Origin: Gloeophyllum trabeum ATCC 11539
Taxonomy: Eukaryota; Basidiomycota; Agaricomycetes; Gloeophyllales; Gloeophyllaceae
DNA length: 64,000 nt
Direction: 5' to 3'
Assembly (NCBI RefSeq): GCF_000344685.1
Contig: NW_006920414.1
Span: 1,482,677 to 1,546,676, forward strand
Shown: positions 20,729-32,593 of the stretch, one piece after another
Layout of the letters: the number at the start of each line of letters is the position of its first letter
How positions within the stretch are numbered: the first letter of the stretch is position 1
Position numbers and translations under genes: made by a program
Notes under the pieces: generated by a model
The model's input: the letters and a program-made list of their open reading frames with translations, nothing else
Told to the model about the DNA's origin: nothing
Database searches by the model: none

Positions 20729-22654
20729 ATGGTACAGAGGACGTACGGGGTTGCGCCGGACCGTGAGGATGTGACTGGGCCCGGGGTGGAGGGAGAGACG
20801 GAGCAGAGCGCGCTGTTGGGTGGGGATGCGGCGGTGGGGACGGGGGCGGCGAAGAAGCGGGACGGACATGCGACGCTGTCGAGCAGTGTGGGGAACCTTG
20901 CGAATACGATTATTGGGAGCGGTGAGTTTGGCGTGGTTCTGCGGCGGCTAGGGTATTGCTTATATTCATTGATAGGTATGCTGACATTTCCCTTGGTACG
21001 CACCCTCTGCGTGATTGGGTTAGGAGCTGTGAGTGACCGAGTGCGGGTGTAGGCCATGGCGTCGGCGGGTATCATACCTGGGATGATAACGTGCCTGTTC
21101 TCTGGGAGCGTAGCTGCGTTTGGGCTGTACCTCCTCTCGCATGCCGCTGCGCGCGCGCCGCATCGGAAGGCGTCGTTCTTCGCGGTGGCGAATATGACTT
21201 TTCCGCGGGCTGCGATATTCTTCGACGCGGCTATCGCTATCAAGTGTTTTGGCGTGTCTATCAGGTGCGCCCCCCCTAGTTTACTGTGCTCAGATTCAGG
21301 CCTGACTATATTGTTTGGCCCAGCTACCTGATTATTATCAAGGGCTTGATGCCTGGCGTCGTAAAGTCCCTCTATCACGACCTATCGTCGGCCAACCCGC
21401 CAGAATGGGCGCTCTCAGGACGCAATTGGATAACTATATTCATGCTCATCGAAGTCCCGCTGTCGTTCCTGCGCAACCTGCATAGTCTGAGACATACCAG
21501 CTATGTCGCTTTGTTTGCTGTGGGTGAGTGGGCATGTAATTTTTGGTGTGCCGGTGCTCATTAGTCAACTCCTCAGCCTACCTCGTACTGATCGTCATCG
21601 TTTGTTATTTCCGTCCCTTGGAGGGTATGCCCGAGAAGGGGGAGATTGCGTGGGCGCATATTACCCCGAATTTTATCTCGACGTTTCCGGTGCAGGTGTT
21701 CGCGTTCACTTGCGCACAGAATGTAGGTAGTTCTCAGAAGCTTTCTGGCCACGATGTTGTTGAATTCGTGTGGCTGCGCAGCTATTCCCTATATTCAACG
21801 AGCTGTCGAGCAACACGCAGAGACGCATGGATATCGTCGTAGGCTCGTCCATTGGTGCAGCTACCCTGACATATGAAATTATTGCGGTGTTTGGTTATCT
21901 GACATTCGGCAATAAGGTCGGGATTCGCTTGACGAATGGAGCTCGGATAACTGATTTTAATTTCGGCAGGTCGGCGCTAACATCATTGCCATGTACCCCT
22001 CAACATCTCTTTTCATTGCCGTAGGCCAACTTGCGATCGTAATCCTCGTTCTCTTCTCGTATCCATTGCAAGTCCATCCGTGCCGCAATTGCCTGGATAA
22101 GGTATTCCACGTGGGGGCGGTATCGAAGGCAGGTACGGAGGACGAAGATGGGGTGGAGGACGAAGCGCATGGAAGCTCAGACATGAGCACGTTCAAGCAC
22201 ACGATGCTCACTGCAGGGATCATCGCGTGCGGTTTCACAATTGCGTACTTTGTGGACGATCTGCAAATGGGTGAGTGAGAATCCCATGATGCGGGAACTC
22301 GCAAATGAATCCGGTGTCCCCCAGTGCTCTCGTTTGTCGGGTCTACTGGCTCCACGACGATATCCTTCATCCTACCGGGTCTGTTCTATTGGAAGGTGAG
22401 CATCGCATTCCCTGTGTAGACGCGAAGCTCACGTGCGTCGCTCTTCTGCGCAGTTGACTCACAACGACCCGACTGCGAATAAGACACTCACGCGGGCATC
22501 CATCGCACTCGCTGCGTACGGTGTCTTTATCTTCATATTCTGGTACGCTGATTGGGCTCGTGGCTGCGGGACCTATACTGACTGCGACCGTCTGCGCACG
22601 CACAGTCTGAGCTTCAACATATACCAAGTCGTGAAACCACATCCTGCGGGGTAA
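20729..22654 (+). CDS. Vacuolar-type amino-acid transporter, AAAP family (AVT5/6/7-like), 471 aa
   Basis: Ten exons, 20729-20921, 20976-20995, 21053-21264, 21324-21523, 21577-21722, 21782-21916, 21970-22270, 22325-22395, 22454-22542 and 22606-22654. Every junction keeps phase; exon 2 is only 20 nt. The first helix begins TLSSSVGNLANTIIGSGMLT, the AAAP/SLC38 signature, followed by about ten further hydrophobic segments (for example FFDAAIAIKCFGVSISYLII and FAFTCAQNLFPIFNEL). A soluble acidic loop with EDEDGVEDEAHGSS comes before the last three helices. The C-terminus ends FIFIFCLSFNIYQVVK after a final short intron. Fungal members move neutral or acidic amino acids out of or into the vacuole in a proton-coupled way; substrate here is unknown. 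Confidence 0.85.
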
Positions 22655-23340
22655 CCTGTCAATCTAGGTTCTCGCTGCGGAAGTATGCTTGCGTAGATTA
22701 TGTCTTGGTTATTGCACCATAATTGTTGCTTATGCCTCGGACTGTGCTAGCGGTCTCGGACTGTTGTATCATAGAATAGTCATTACTACACGTTCTAGAG
22801 AATTATCGACACGTAGAGCCGTCTATTCGGACCGAGGGCTTGTACCGAAACAAGGTTTGTGGAAGCGCCCGTGACTACGAGTTTACCGCGGGAGACTGAG
22901 ATAGATCTGAGTCTCTGCGTGGCCCAACTTCCTGACAGAGACATCGGTCCTAACGGGAGTCCTGTAGCTCGTACATTCCTTGCCCTTTGACCTGATGCCC
23001 TCGTCGACGTTCGCGACATTCGCTGCATAGTCCTCACTGCTCTTGCCATCTTCAAAGCCATATCAACCGTCCGTTAGTAATTCATCGTCGATGTCGCTCG
23101 GTGAGTAAGGAGGGCGCCTGGCCAAAGCCAAGCGAACTGTCCTTGCTTTTCTCGACTGCGTGCTGAGACTGTTCACTTGCCAATACCGTATCGTTCTTCT
23201 ATCGATTCTCAGAGACGCCCGCGTTATTCGCCGCCCCTTCTCCCTTATCGCCCATTGGAAAGTCGTCCCCAGACTGTGCGCCCGCGACTGCCGCTGCTCG
23301 GTCGCGTTCCCCGCTGCAGCCGACACAGACGAACCAGGAC
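22655..23340. other. Intergenic region, probably 5' leader of the R3H gene
   Basis: No coding segment recognised. Pyrimidine-rich stretches between 23180 and 23330 (for example cgttcttctatcg) are typical of fungal promoters and leaders. Confidence 0.4.
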
Positions 23341-26088
23341 ATGGCGCTCTCAACATCACCGTCACCGATTCAGGAGGGCTCGGAGTCGATCACGTCAGCC
23401 GATAGCCCTAGCAACGCGCCGTCGTCCGCGGAAAACGAGCCGGAGGGCACCAGGAGCGACGATGGGGCGCAGAAAGAGGCCAAGCAAGAGGTCGATCCCT
23501 CGATTGTAGAGGCTCTGAGGAGCAAGGATCGCTTGTTCGTTTTGAGGCTGGGGGAACAGATGGAGACCCTGTTCACCGAGCAAAAGTAAGTGGTGGCGTC
23601 TATTTCCTGTGCTTTTTGCCTATCTCTCCCATTGGGGCCCGACGCTAATAGCGCTCGGGACACCTATCTCCGAGCTCCTTGGTTTATTCCGTTCCGTTCT
23701 CGTTTGATAAAATCAATTCTCGGCTGACTGCACTCCGCTCATCAAGGACCCAAATTGATGTCCTCCCCACCACTTCGTATCAGCGGCTGCTCGTCCATCG
23801 ATGCGCAGCCTATTATAAACTGCGCCCAGAGAATGATCCTGCTTCAAAAGGTCTCATTGTTATGCGCACCGTGGAGAGCAAGATGTGCGTGTTCTCTCCT
23901 CGTACGACAAAAGTTCCGAGACTAACCACAGTATGATGTTGCATGGTCAGTCCTACTCGAAGGCTGGCTGACTTAGTGCCAGCTGAATTACCTTCCGCAC
24001 CTGCTTTCAAAATCATGCGTCGTGTTTCCAAGGATCGCTCACGTTCCAAAGCTTACTCGCAGGCAGGTTCGACTGCTGGGGACGAAGCTGAGCTCTCTGA
24101 TGTCGAGCCATCTGAATCTGGTAGCATTGGTGGAAGGAGTAATGCGACGGGCCACAGCAAAAAGCACATGACCATCGAAGAGAGAGAAGCTGCGTACAAG
24201 GAAGCGCGGTCACGGATATTTATGGACTTTGAAGAGAAGGAGAAGGACATGAGCGGTAGCTCATCGACGCGCAGCATCATATCCGGTTCGGGCGGCGAAG
24301 GGAGCAGCATTGGCGATATTGACGATTCTAACAGCACAGCACCGACTGAGAGCGAATGGTCTGCTCCTGTCAGCAGTGAGAAGAGGGAGGGTAGGCGTGG
24401 AAAAGGCTCATCACGGTCCTTGCGGTCATCTGCACGCGGGTCGCGTGCTGCATCTCCCTCATTCACCTATGCCTCCTTGTACGAGCCTCCGGTACCCGGT
24501 GCTTCCTATGATCCCTCTCAGATGGGCGTTCCGCCTCCGCAAGGGTACATGCAGCATTACATGTATCCGTATCCACCTCCGGGACAAGCGCCTGGCCAGG
24601 GCTATCTTGCTCCCTATCCCTACTATCCTCCTTACTCGTATCAACATCAGCCGTATCCTATGACACACTCTGAACCCGTCAGCCCGTCGGGGGGAGAGAT
24701 GTATGGACCCATACCGCCGCCGTTAGGCTACAATCCGTACGCATGGGCACCGCCTCAACAGCAGCCTCCGCCACCGGGGTCCGCGCAAGGCCCACTTTCA
24801 CAGCAGTCGCAGCAGAGTCCTAACCAGCCAGCGGCTCAACCGATGCAAGCTATTCCACAGTACCCTCCTCCTAATGCTCCGATGTACGCTCCTCCCTACG
24901 GACCGGCCTCGCACATGTACGGTCAATATCCTGTGCCTCCTTACTATCCGCCTCATTCTGCCCCTCCGCCACACATGGCCCAGCCGATCCCCACTTCTCC
25001 CCAAATGCAGCCGCACTTAATGTACCACCACCCAATGGACATGTCTGGGCCCAATGGCCCCGGGTCTCCTGCGAGAAATAACGTTAATGGTAACAGCAGC
25101 GGGAATTGTAGCGCCAATCACAGTCGAACGTCGTCGAGGAATAGTTCTAATAACGGTGGAAGACGAGGTGCGCCTCAGGCTCGTCATGCGTGGACGTACG
25201 GCCCTGGAATAGGCAGTTACACAGGTAATGAATCGGTAGGGCCTCGGCTCACTCCGTCAATGAGGAGACAGACAACCACCTCCAGTGTTGGGAGTGCCAG
25301 TACTGGCAATCGGACTCCGGGTGATGAGACATCTTCTGTCGCAGTAAGTTCTTTTCTTTGAACCCGACCTTGATTCCTGACCCCTTGCGCCCTGTCGTCA
25401 GTCTTCTTCCACATCATCCTCTTCACGGCGTACATATACGTCAACGTCGACGACCTCAACACATCCATTACCCGCTAGGCCTGATTGGGCAGTAGGACTG
25501 AGGCCGCAATCCAATCGTCATCTCGACAATAATACACCGTCGAGAAATGGCTCTAATCAACAGCAGTCACGGCCTGTACCGCCTCAATCCAATGATTTCC
25601 CTCCCCTGACTCTCTCACCGCCCCCCAAAGCCCCCGCCACAACTGGCGCGTGGATCAACGCATCCTCTACTAGGTCCATTCTGATGCCAAGCGCGCCTCA
25701 GGGTGGTCAGCCTAGCACTTATGCTAGTGCTTTAGTACAGCACCCCGCTTCTAATGGGAACACCAACCAGTCCCCAAGGCTCGATTCTCAGGCCTTCGAG
25801 AGACCGCCTCCCAAAGGCCCTGCCGAGCTTTTCAATCCGAAAGGACGACGGCCTACTGTCAACAATGGTAATGGTGGAGGCAAGAGTGCTTCGCCGCCTG
25901 TCCAGGATAAAGTGGAGAAGTCGCGAGGAGACGCTGCGGCAACCGCCGCTTTGGCTGACAAAATGGGTGCCGTGACGCTTGATGGGAAAGGTGAAGCCCG
26001 GGGCACAGGCCCTGGGACAGCGCATTCGACAGATTCTGCCGCTCCCGCGGACAGTCAACGTCCAGACGGTGTAGTTAATTCCTCATAG
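23341..26088 (+). CDS. R3H and SUZ domain RNA-binding protein, 820 aa
   Basis: Four exons, 23341-23585, 23747-23884, 23951-25343 and 25402-26088, all in phase. Residues about 50-135 form the R3H domain: VDPSIVEALRSKDRLFVLRL, then TQIDVLPTTSYQRLLVHRCA with the RLLVH (R-x3-H) signature, then RRLADLVP. A SUZ segment follows (AFKIMRRVSKDRSRSKAY), then an acidic/Ser region with EEREAAYKEARSRIFMDFEE. The long tail is rich in Pro, Tyr, Gln and Ser and resembles prion-like domains; it holds NDFPPL near the end. R3H binds single-stranded nucleic acid and SUZ binds RNA; homologues act in cytoplasmic mRNA control. The acceptor of exon 3 was chosen at 23950 because only it restores PTRRLADLVP in frame. 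Confidence 0.85.
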
Positions 26089-26412
26089 CCTTCCACGGAC
26101 ATAGCTCTACATCTCCCCTGCACTCCTCGATACTGCACACTGTCTCGTTTTGTTTGTCTGATTTCGCCTGTTCGTCGTCGTACATGTGCATGTTCTGTTG
26201 TATTCAGATAACAAACGTGTTAGATAGTACTAGAAGAATTGCACAATGTCACGATCTTTCTTGGTCATTTCGGCTCGTCTGTAGCAGGCGTACAATTCAA
26301 GCTGAACGAGCATCTGGTTTGCCTAACACTGATACTTGGTTGTTACTGATACATACATTTTGACTTCTTAACTATCTCGCCCGGAAAACGATTTTCGTCC
26401 AGTCACCATAAC

Positions 26413-28266
26413 TCAATTGTGCCCAAGGACGGCCTGAGGGGTGTAAGGCTCCTCCAAATATTTGATCTCCTCCTCAGTGAGCTTGATATGCACGGCATCT
26501 ACGACAGTCGGTCAGCTCCCCAGATCGAACAAGAGAGCGAAGGGAAATATACACACCAATGTTCTCCTGGAGACTCTTCAAGCTGGTGGTTCCGACAATC
26601 GGAGCAGTGACACCTTCAGAGCAGTCGCATGTGAAGATGAAGCAGCTATGGTGGAGGAACATAACTCACCATCTTTGGCCATGCTCCAGGCAATGGCAAT
26701 CTGAGCCATGGAAACGCCCTTCTTCTTGGCGAGTTCCTCGACGCTTCCAGGATGGGCGGTATTAGTTTGACGGCGCATTGAGAGGCGAACGTAAAGCTAC
26801 ACTCACCGACCGATGATCTGAGCCGAGGAACCTTCCTTGGGAAATCGGGCAATCATCCTGTAGGAAAGTGAGGAGACCTGTCGCTGGGGAGGTACCGAGA
26901 AATAGTCACCTGTCGGTCTCTGCACGTTTGGTGGATTCGCTCAGAGGCCTGGTGAGCAAACCACGAGCCAGAGGAGACCAGGGAATGGCGCCAACGCCAA
27001 AGTACTATGGAGATGTGATTTAGTTTATCGGGTGGGAGCCGTCTCAATCCAGCTTCTGCGGTACCTTCAACGTAGGGAACATCTCACGTTCCTCTTCTCG
27101 GTAGATAAGAGAGTGGTGGTTTTGCATGGAGATGAAGGGGGTCAGGTTGTTAGCGATAGCGTAGTCTGCGTATCGTCAGTTTCAAGCTCCGTATCTGACT
27201 ATGGGTATGCGACGCACTCTGCATGGCGTGGACTTTAGGTGAAGAAGTCGGTCAGACACATCAGCAATCGCTAATAGGTAAGTGATCGCGTACACTGATA
27301 GGCCCAGCAGGAGCTCATGCCAATGTACCGGACATAGCCGGCCTTAACGACGTCGTGGAGTGCTTGCATCTGCAGAGAAGATTTCAGCATCGTTTACGCA
27401 GCGTTGGGGACATCTACCAACCGTTTCCTCAATCGGTGTGTCGGGATCGAAACGATGGCCTATAGAGCGAACGCGTACGTTATACTTGACCGCAAGATCA
27501 TAGACAACGGATGCTGACATTGCAAGAGATCAATATAGTCGAGCTGGAGGCGCTCCAAGCTCTTCTTGACGGAGTCAAAGATGTGCTATGGAAGTCATGT
27601 CAAAGATTTGAGTCGAATGACGCCGTTCAAGAAGCCCCTTTACCTTTCTGCTCAGACCATGTTGATTGACATAACCAGCGCCATCAGGATCGGGATGAGC
27701 GAAGGCGTTCTCGCCGATAGTCTTCCCAACCGTGAAGAACACCTGAATCAACCCAATTCAATTTGAGTCTTCCTGTCTGTCTATGAACGCCGAGGAACTT
27801 GCCTTCGTCATGACGACGATCTCATCCCGAGGAAGGTTGAGCTGTTTGATCGCTTTCCCGAGGATGATCTCAGACAGACCGTTCGAATACGCCTAAACAG
27901 CATGTTTCTGAGCATGAGAGGGAGTGACAGGAAGCAGAACATACATTGGCAGTGTCAAAAGCATTAATACCAGCATCATACCTGACCGACAGGGATAAGC
28001 ACCTCGCTATGGTCGGGCCGGGGCACAAGGATCTTAGGGAACTTACGCGTATTTGATGTGCTTGATAGCTTCCTCCTCTGGCAACACCCACCCCTGCCAG
28101 TCCGGGCTACCGTAGGACATGCATCCGAGTATGATTTTTGACACCTTCAATCCGGACTTGCCCAAGCGAACTGTATATTGCGATCCTACTCAATACCCTG
28201 CCAGTGCGCACTCATTAAGCAATGCATAGGCTGACCATAGGGCATCTTCTTGCTGGGCGTCGACAT
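26413..28266 (-). CDS. Aldo-keto reductase, 351 aa, 15 exons
   Basis: Exons run 28266-28236, 28185-28047, 27981-27945, 27892-27803, 27742-27644, 27585-27519, 27459-27422, 27369-27294, 27232-27218, 27165-27065, 27004-26910, 26857-26807, 26743-26670, 26613-26557 and 26498-26413, all phases closing. The protein starts MSTPSKKMPYGSQYTVRLGK. It shows the AKR fold: LKVSKIILGCMSYGS, then YDAGINAFDTANAYSNGLSE (catalytic Asp and Tyr), VVMTK (Lys), HIFDSVKKSLERLQLDYIDL, HRFDPDTPIEETM, FISMQNHHSLIYREEE, PWSPLARGLL, and the cofactor site APIVGTTSLKSLQENI. It should reduce carbonyls with NADPH in the cytosol; substrate unknown. Exon 9 has only 15 nt, and intron 4 begins with GC (AAG|GCAAGT). Confidence 0.88.
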
Positions 28267-28392
28267 CGTTGGAATACTCAAATCAGTAAGTTTTACGCTG
28301 ATGCTGGGTGGTGGTGGGAGACCAGGGGAGGCGAGGTGCTATCTCAAAGCCATGCTGTATATATATGTTGTCTTCGAGCTGCTTTCAGAAAG

Positions 28393-28420
28393 TGCAATCC
28401 TCCCTACAAAGTTAAGGACG
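28393..28420 (+). repeat. Inverted copy of a dispersed repeat
   Basis: This 28-base stretch is the exact reverse complement of 29035-29062 (and of 29916-29943). Flanking bases match only with small gaps, for example gcgagtcgc is shared after a 13-base difference. Two diverged copies of one repeat family therefore lie in opposite orientation. Confidence 0.75.
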
Positions 28421-28779
28421 CGAGTCGCTATAAATGGAAGGTCGGGACACTGTGCGGTAACCCCGCAGCGTCGCGAGGGACTTCGTCTGAAGTCTGGGCG
28501 ACTCGCTTCGGAATGGGAATCCTAAGGCGGTGAGGAGGTTGTGTACTCACTGCAATTCATTCGTACACCGGTAACACCACCTCCCATGATCATGAGAATT
28601 TGAATGGTTTTGTATATCAGTACACATGTAGTTTTAACTTTTTGAAACTGAACCCCAAAGTATAATACCAAGTGAAGGCTTTGTGTATAGATTGGCCCTC
28701 GTCCGGACTCAAAGTGCCACAATGTCATCAATATCGGCGCCTTGCAATGACTGCATGATGAGACAGAGAACAAAAGAAA

Positions 28780-29238
28780 AATTTCAAGTTGCGTTACGGA
28801 GTGAAGGCAACTAGAATCATCACAAGTGAAAAATATCGTCCATGGGTGGGATTGAACCTCGAGCGCACATCATTGCATCTGAAATAACCCATCACACTAA
28901 CCGCTGCACTAACGACACACTAGCAATATTCAAAAATAGGATTATATGTTAGGCGGACAACCGTCTGGGCGCATCCGCTGCAATGGCTCCGCGTCCACTT
29001 TGCGAGCCGCTGCGCGACTCGCTTACATAATCTGCGTCCTTAACTTTGTAGGGAGGATTGCATTTCGTGCTGCTTTCTAAGCTGCCCCCGGCGGCACCGA
29101 GCTTCGCGATCATGAGTCGAGCAGGTTGTGACGCAGATTCGAATGTTCTTCAACTTGTTCCATTCGCGCGGGTACTACATACAGTACCCTATCGATCATG
29201 ACAGGTCATGCTGGACGTCAGATCCAGTCGTGGAAGTG
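28780..29238. repeat. 459-bp direct repeat, left copy, abutting the N gap
   Basis: The sequence from 28780 to the last base before the gap is the same, as far as I compared, as 29661-30119 (constant offset 881). It contains a tRNA-like segment and a dispersed repeat core. Confidence 0.9.
28833..28918 (-). other. tRNA-derived sequence (SINE head or tRNA pseudogene), left copy
   Basis: On the reverse strand TAGTGCAGCGG matches the Pol III A box and GGTTCAATCC matches the B box. The ends GTGTCGT and ACGATAT can pair over seven positions counting G-U pairs, and a run of five T follows. The T stem does not pair and the A-to-B spacing is about nine bases longer than in a class I tRNA, so I do not call a working tRNA or an anticodon. 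Confidence 0.4.
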
Positions 29239-29660
29239 NNNNNNNNNNNNNNNNNNNNNNNNNNNNNNNNNNNNNNNNNNNNNNNNNNNNNNNNNNNNNN
29301 NNNNNNNNNNNNNNNNNNNNNNNNNNNNNNNNNNNNNNNNNNNNNNNNNNNNNNNNNNNNNNNNNNNNNNNNNNNNNNNNNNNNNNNNNNNNNNNNNNNN
29401 NNNNNNNNNNNNNNNNNNNNNNNNNNNNNNNNNNNNNNNNNNNNNNNNNNNNNNNNNNNNNNNNNNNNNNNNNNNNNNNNNNNNNNNNNNNNNNNNNNNN
29501 NNNNNNNNNNNNNNNNNNNNNNNNNNNNNNNNNNNNNNNNNNNNNNNNNNNNNNNNNNNNNNNNNNNNNNNNNNNNNNNNNNNNNNNNNNNNNNNNNNNN
29601 NNNNNNNNNNNNNNNNNNNNNNNNNNNNNNNNNNNNNNNNNNNNNNNNNNNNNNNNNNNN
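29239..29660. other. Assembly gap, 422 N
   Basis: Only N. Any reading frame across it is meaningless. Confidence 1.
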
Positions 29661-30119
29661 AATTTCAAGTTGCGTTACGGAGTGAAGGCAACTAGAATCA
29701 TCACAAGTGAAAAATATCGTCCATGGGTGGGATTGAACCTCGAGCGCACATCATTGCATCTGAAATAACCCATCACACTAACCGCTGCACTAACGACACA
29801 CTAGCAATATTCAAAAATAGGATTATATGTTAGGCGGACAACCGTCTGGGCGCATCCGCTGCAATGGCTCCGCGTCCACTTTGCGAGCCGCTGCGCGACT
29901 CGCTTACATAATCTGCGTCCTTAACTTTGTAGGGAGGATTGCATTTCGTGCTGCTTTCTAAGCTGCCCCCGGCGGCACCGAGCTTCGCGATCATGAGTCG
30001 AGCAGGTTGTGACGCAGATTCGAATGTTCTTCAACTTGTTCCATTCGCGCGGGTACTACATACAGTACCCTATCGATCATGACAGGTCATGCTGGACGTC
30101 AGATCCAGTCGTGGAAGTG
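29661..30119. repeat. 459-bp direct repeat, right copy, abutting the N gap
   Basis: Identical copy of 28780-29238, beginning at the first base after the gap and ending where unique sequence resumes (aagcatccgacgg). The arrangement is what an unmerged contig overlap looks like. Confidence 0.9.
29714..29799 (-). other. tRNA-derived sequence, right copy
   Basis: Same sequence as 28833-28918 with the same A box, B box and T run. If the gap is artificial, only one of the two exists. Confidence 0.4.
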
Positions 30120-31053
30120 AAAGCATCCGACGGTGATCAAGCCGGCGGCGTCGGACAGAATGCGAGCCGGCGTCGACGCCGCGTACTCTCATGCCAGTGA
30201 TCAACTTGAGTTGGAAGCTTGAAGGGTCACGTTGTCTGTTATGGATCGCTCTCTCCTAGCAATTTGGATGCCTCTGAGCCCGAAGACTCATCGCTGTACG
30301 ATGCGGCGGGCGTTGGTTTTAGATCCTCCTGATCTGCTATGAGTTGGTCCAGCCGTTGACTTGGGCTGCTAGATTGACATAAAGCCTGAATATTCGAGCT
30401 AGAGATCTTTCGCAGTTTGACAATAATGGAGATGCATGAAGGATCTATGTATATTCTCTGTCATGGTGCTGCACGCATAGCGGACTAATGTTGCTGACTG
30501 CTGCTGTTATGGACCAGGCGCAGGACGTAGACGTCATTCAAATACTGACCACGCCCGAGTCTGTCCCAACAAAGCATATAAGGTTGTCTAACTGCGTTGC
30601 CCAAGCAGAACTCCATGGCTTATGCATTACCAGTGGCCATACCTAGCCCTCCTGCTTCTACCCTCCGGTCGTCCTGGTCCCTCCGGAGCATCTCATTCGC
30701 CTACTAAGGCCCAACGAGTCAAAGCTGTCGGACCCGGTCCTGATCGCGACGATGGCATCCTTTCTACCCGCGCGCCCCGACGTGGCGCCGCACAGGCGTG
30801 GACGGCGTCGAGGGCCGCCCTCTAGGCTTGTCGTACCGCGATGGCGCACTGTGGTCCGAAGTGCCAGTATTCGGGCCGTTCCCGACTGCCCTCCCGACCC
30901 TCCCGCTTTTCCGCTCGTCTTTGGGGATAAAAGGCCGTCAGAATGCTCGACCTTTCCTCAAGCTCTCTGCCATTGTCGAACAATCAGCGCCTTCAAGCTA
31001 GTCTTCAAAGCCCCAAGATCCGGTATCTTCTACAAGATCCATAGTCTCTCAAG
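30120..31053. other. Upstream region of the aspartic peptidase gene
   Basis: No gene recognised. A TATA-like ggataaaagg at 30925-30934 lies about 120 bases before the ATG at 31054, followed by a CT-rich leader. Confidence 0.5.
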
Positions 31054-32593
31054 ATGCAGTTCAAACTCGCTACCGTTATCGCTGCTCTCCCTTTCCTCGT
31101 CTCTGCTTCGCCGTTGGATACTGCCACGCTTGATAACACCCCACGGTCTCTCCCATCTGGCATGAAGGTACCTATGCACCGCCGTGCGGACCACTTCACC
31201 GGTGAAGATGGCACCGTCAATACGGCGGTATTGCAAGACCAAATCAAAAACAGTCTTCTGTGAGTATCATAACTACTCTCATTGCATACGATTGAGACAA
31301 GCCCCTCTCTGTAGGAAAATGCAACGAGGATTCGAGGCGTACCAACGCAACACGGGGAAACGGCATCCTCTGGATATGTCCAATCTTCTCCACGCTCGAA
31401 AGATCGGCGTGGATGCTCTCACTGACTACTCGAACGTGCTGTGGTACGGCGCGATTCAGGTCGGGACCCCGCCACAGAACTACACAGGTACGCGCACACT
31501 AGTGTACTGTCCATAAACCTCAGCTCACGGGCTCCTAGTCGACTTCGATACAGGCTCATCCGACCTCTTCCTTCCCGGCCCCAATTGTAAGACCAACTGT
31601 GCAGGGCACAAGGCCTACAATCCGTCGCAAAGTTCCACCTCAAAAGACGTCCACCAGACGTTCCAGCTGGCTTACGGGGACGGATCCACCGTCCAAGGAG
31701 AGCAATACAGCGATACCGTCCAACTCTCCGGACTAACCGCCACCAGCCAGCGACTCGGCGCCGCCAACCAATACTCGACGGGTTTCAATAAGAACCAGTT
31801 CCCGCCCGACGGGCTGCTCGGCATGGGCTTCCAGTCCATCTCGCAATACAATTCGCCGCCGCCATTCCAGAGCTTTGCGCAGCAGAAGCAAGTCGACCAG
31901 CCAGTCTTCACGTTCCGCCTCACCGCCAATGCGGGGTCCCAGCTGGAGGTAGGATCAAGCAGCATTGCGGGCAATGCTGTCACGTACACCAAAGTGACCG
32001 AACAGGCATGTCCAGCCCTTCTTCCGCTGTGGTAGAAGCTGACCGAAACATATAGGGCTACTGGCAAGTCAACATGGATAACGTTCTGGTAAACGGGAAG
32101 CGAGCTGTTGGACAGCTCTCGGTTATTATCGACTCTGGAACTACGCTGGTCATCGGAGACTCCAAATCCGTCAAGATGTTGTACGCGGCCGTGCCTGGGT
32201 CTAAGGATGCTAGCAGGACTGTTGGCCAAGGATACTACACAGGTCAGTCTGGCTGTCACGGAATGTGATAAATAGCGATATCTGACGGGCCCATCGCAGT
32301 CCCTTGCAGCGCGATCCCTACGATCAGCCTTACATTCTCTGGGAAGTCCTTCCCCATCTCCCCCAGCATATTCAATCTCGGACGGGTATCCCGCGGCTCG
32401 AACGACTGCGTCGGCGGGGTTGTATCTTCAGACATTGCTCAGAGTGAGTAGTGCTTTCACCCTCAAACCCCTCACCTTCTCATCCCACAATACCATTGCA
32501 GACTTCTGGATCGTCGGCGACATTTTCTTGAGGAACGTCTACGCTGTCTTCGACTACGGCAATGTGCAGGTCGGGTTCTCGCAGGCGAGCTAA
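31054..32593 (+). CDS. Secreted aspartic peptidase, family A1 (polyporopepsin-like), 422 aa
   Basis: Six exons, 31054-31259, 31315-31487, 31539-32005, 32056-32242, 32300-32443 and 32502-32593, phase kept throughout. Residues 1-18 (MQFKLATVIAALPFLVSA) are a signal peptide, followed by a propeptide of about 85 residues. The first active-site motif is DFDTGSSDLF (Asp at 130), the second VIIDSGTTLVIG (Asp at 308), with Ser replacing Thr in the second triad as often seen. Also visible are the flap Tyr in LAYGDGS, GLLGMGF, and a C-terminal FWIVGDIFLRNVYAVFD. Cys pairs CKTNC and CSAI...CVG fit the usual disulfides. It should cleave proteins at acidic pH outside the cell. Intron 3 starts with GC (CAG|GCATGT). 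No C-terminal anchor, unlike the relic at 9957. Confidence 0.9.

Noticed and set aside
15509..26088. A metabolic gene cluster in the 15-26 kb stretch
   Set aside because: Phosphatase, DUF202, transporter and R3H protein share no pathway, and there is no backbone biosynthetic enzyme or cluster regulator.
28833..28918. Functional tRNA gene
   Set aside because: T stem does not pair and the spacing between the boxes is wrong; kept only as tRNA-derived.
29128..29768. Long frames crossing the N gap on both strands
   Set aside because: They exist only because N is not read as a stop.
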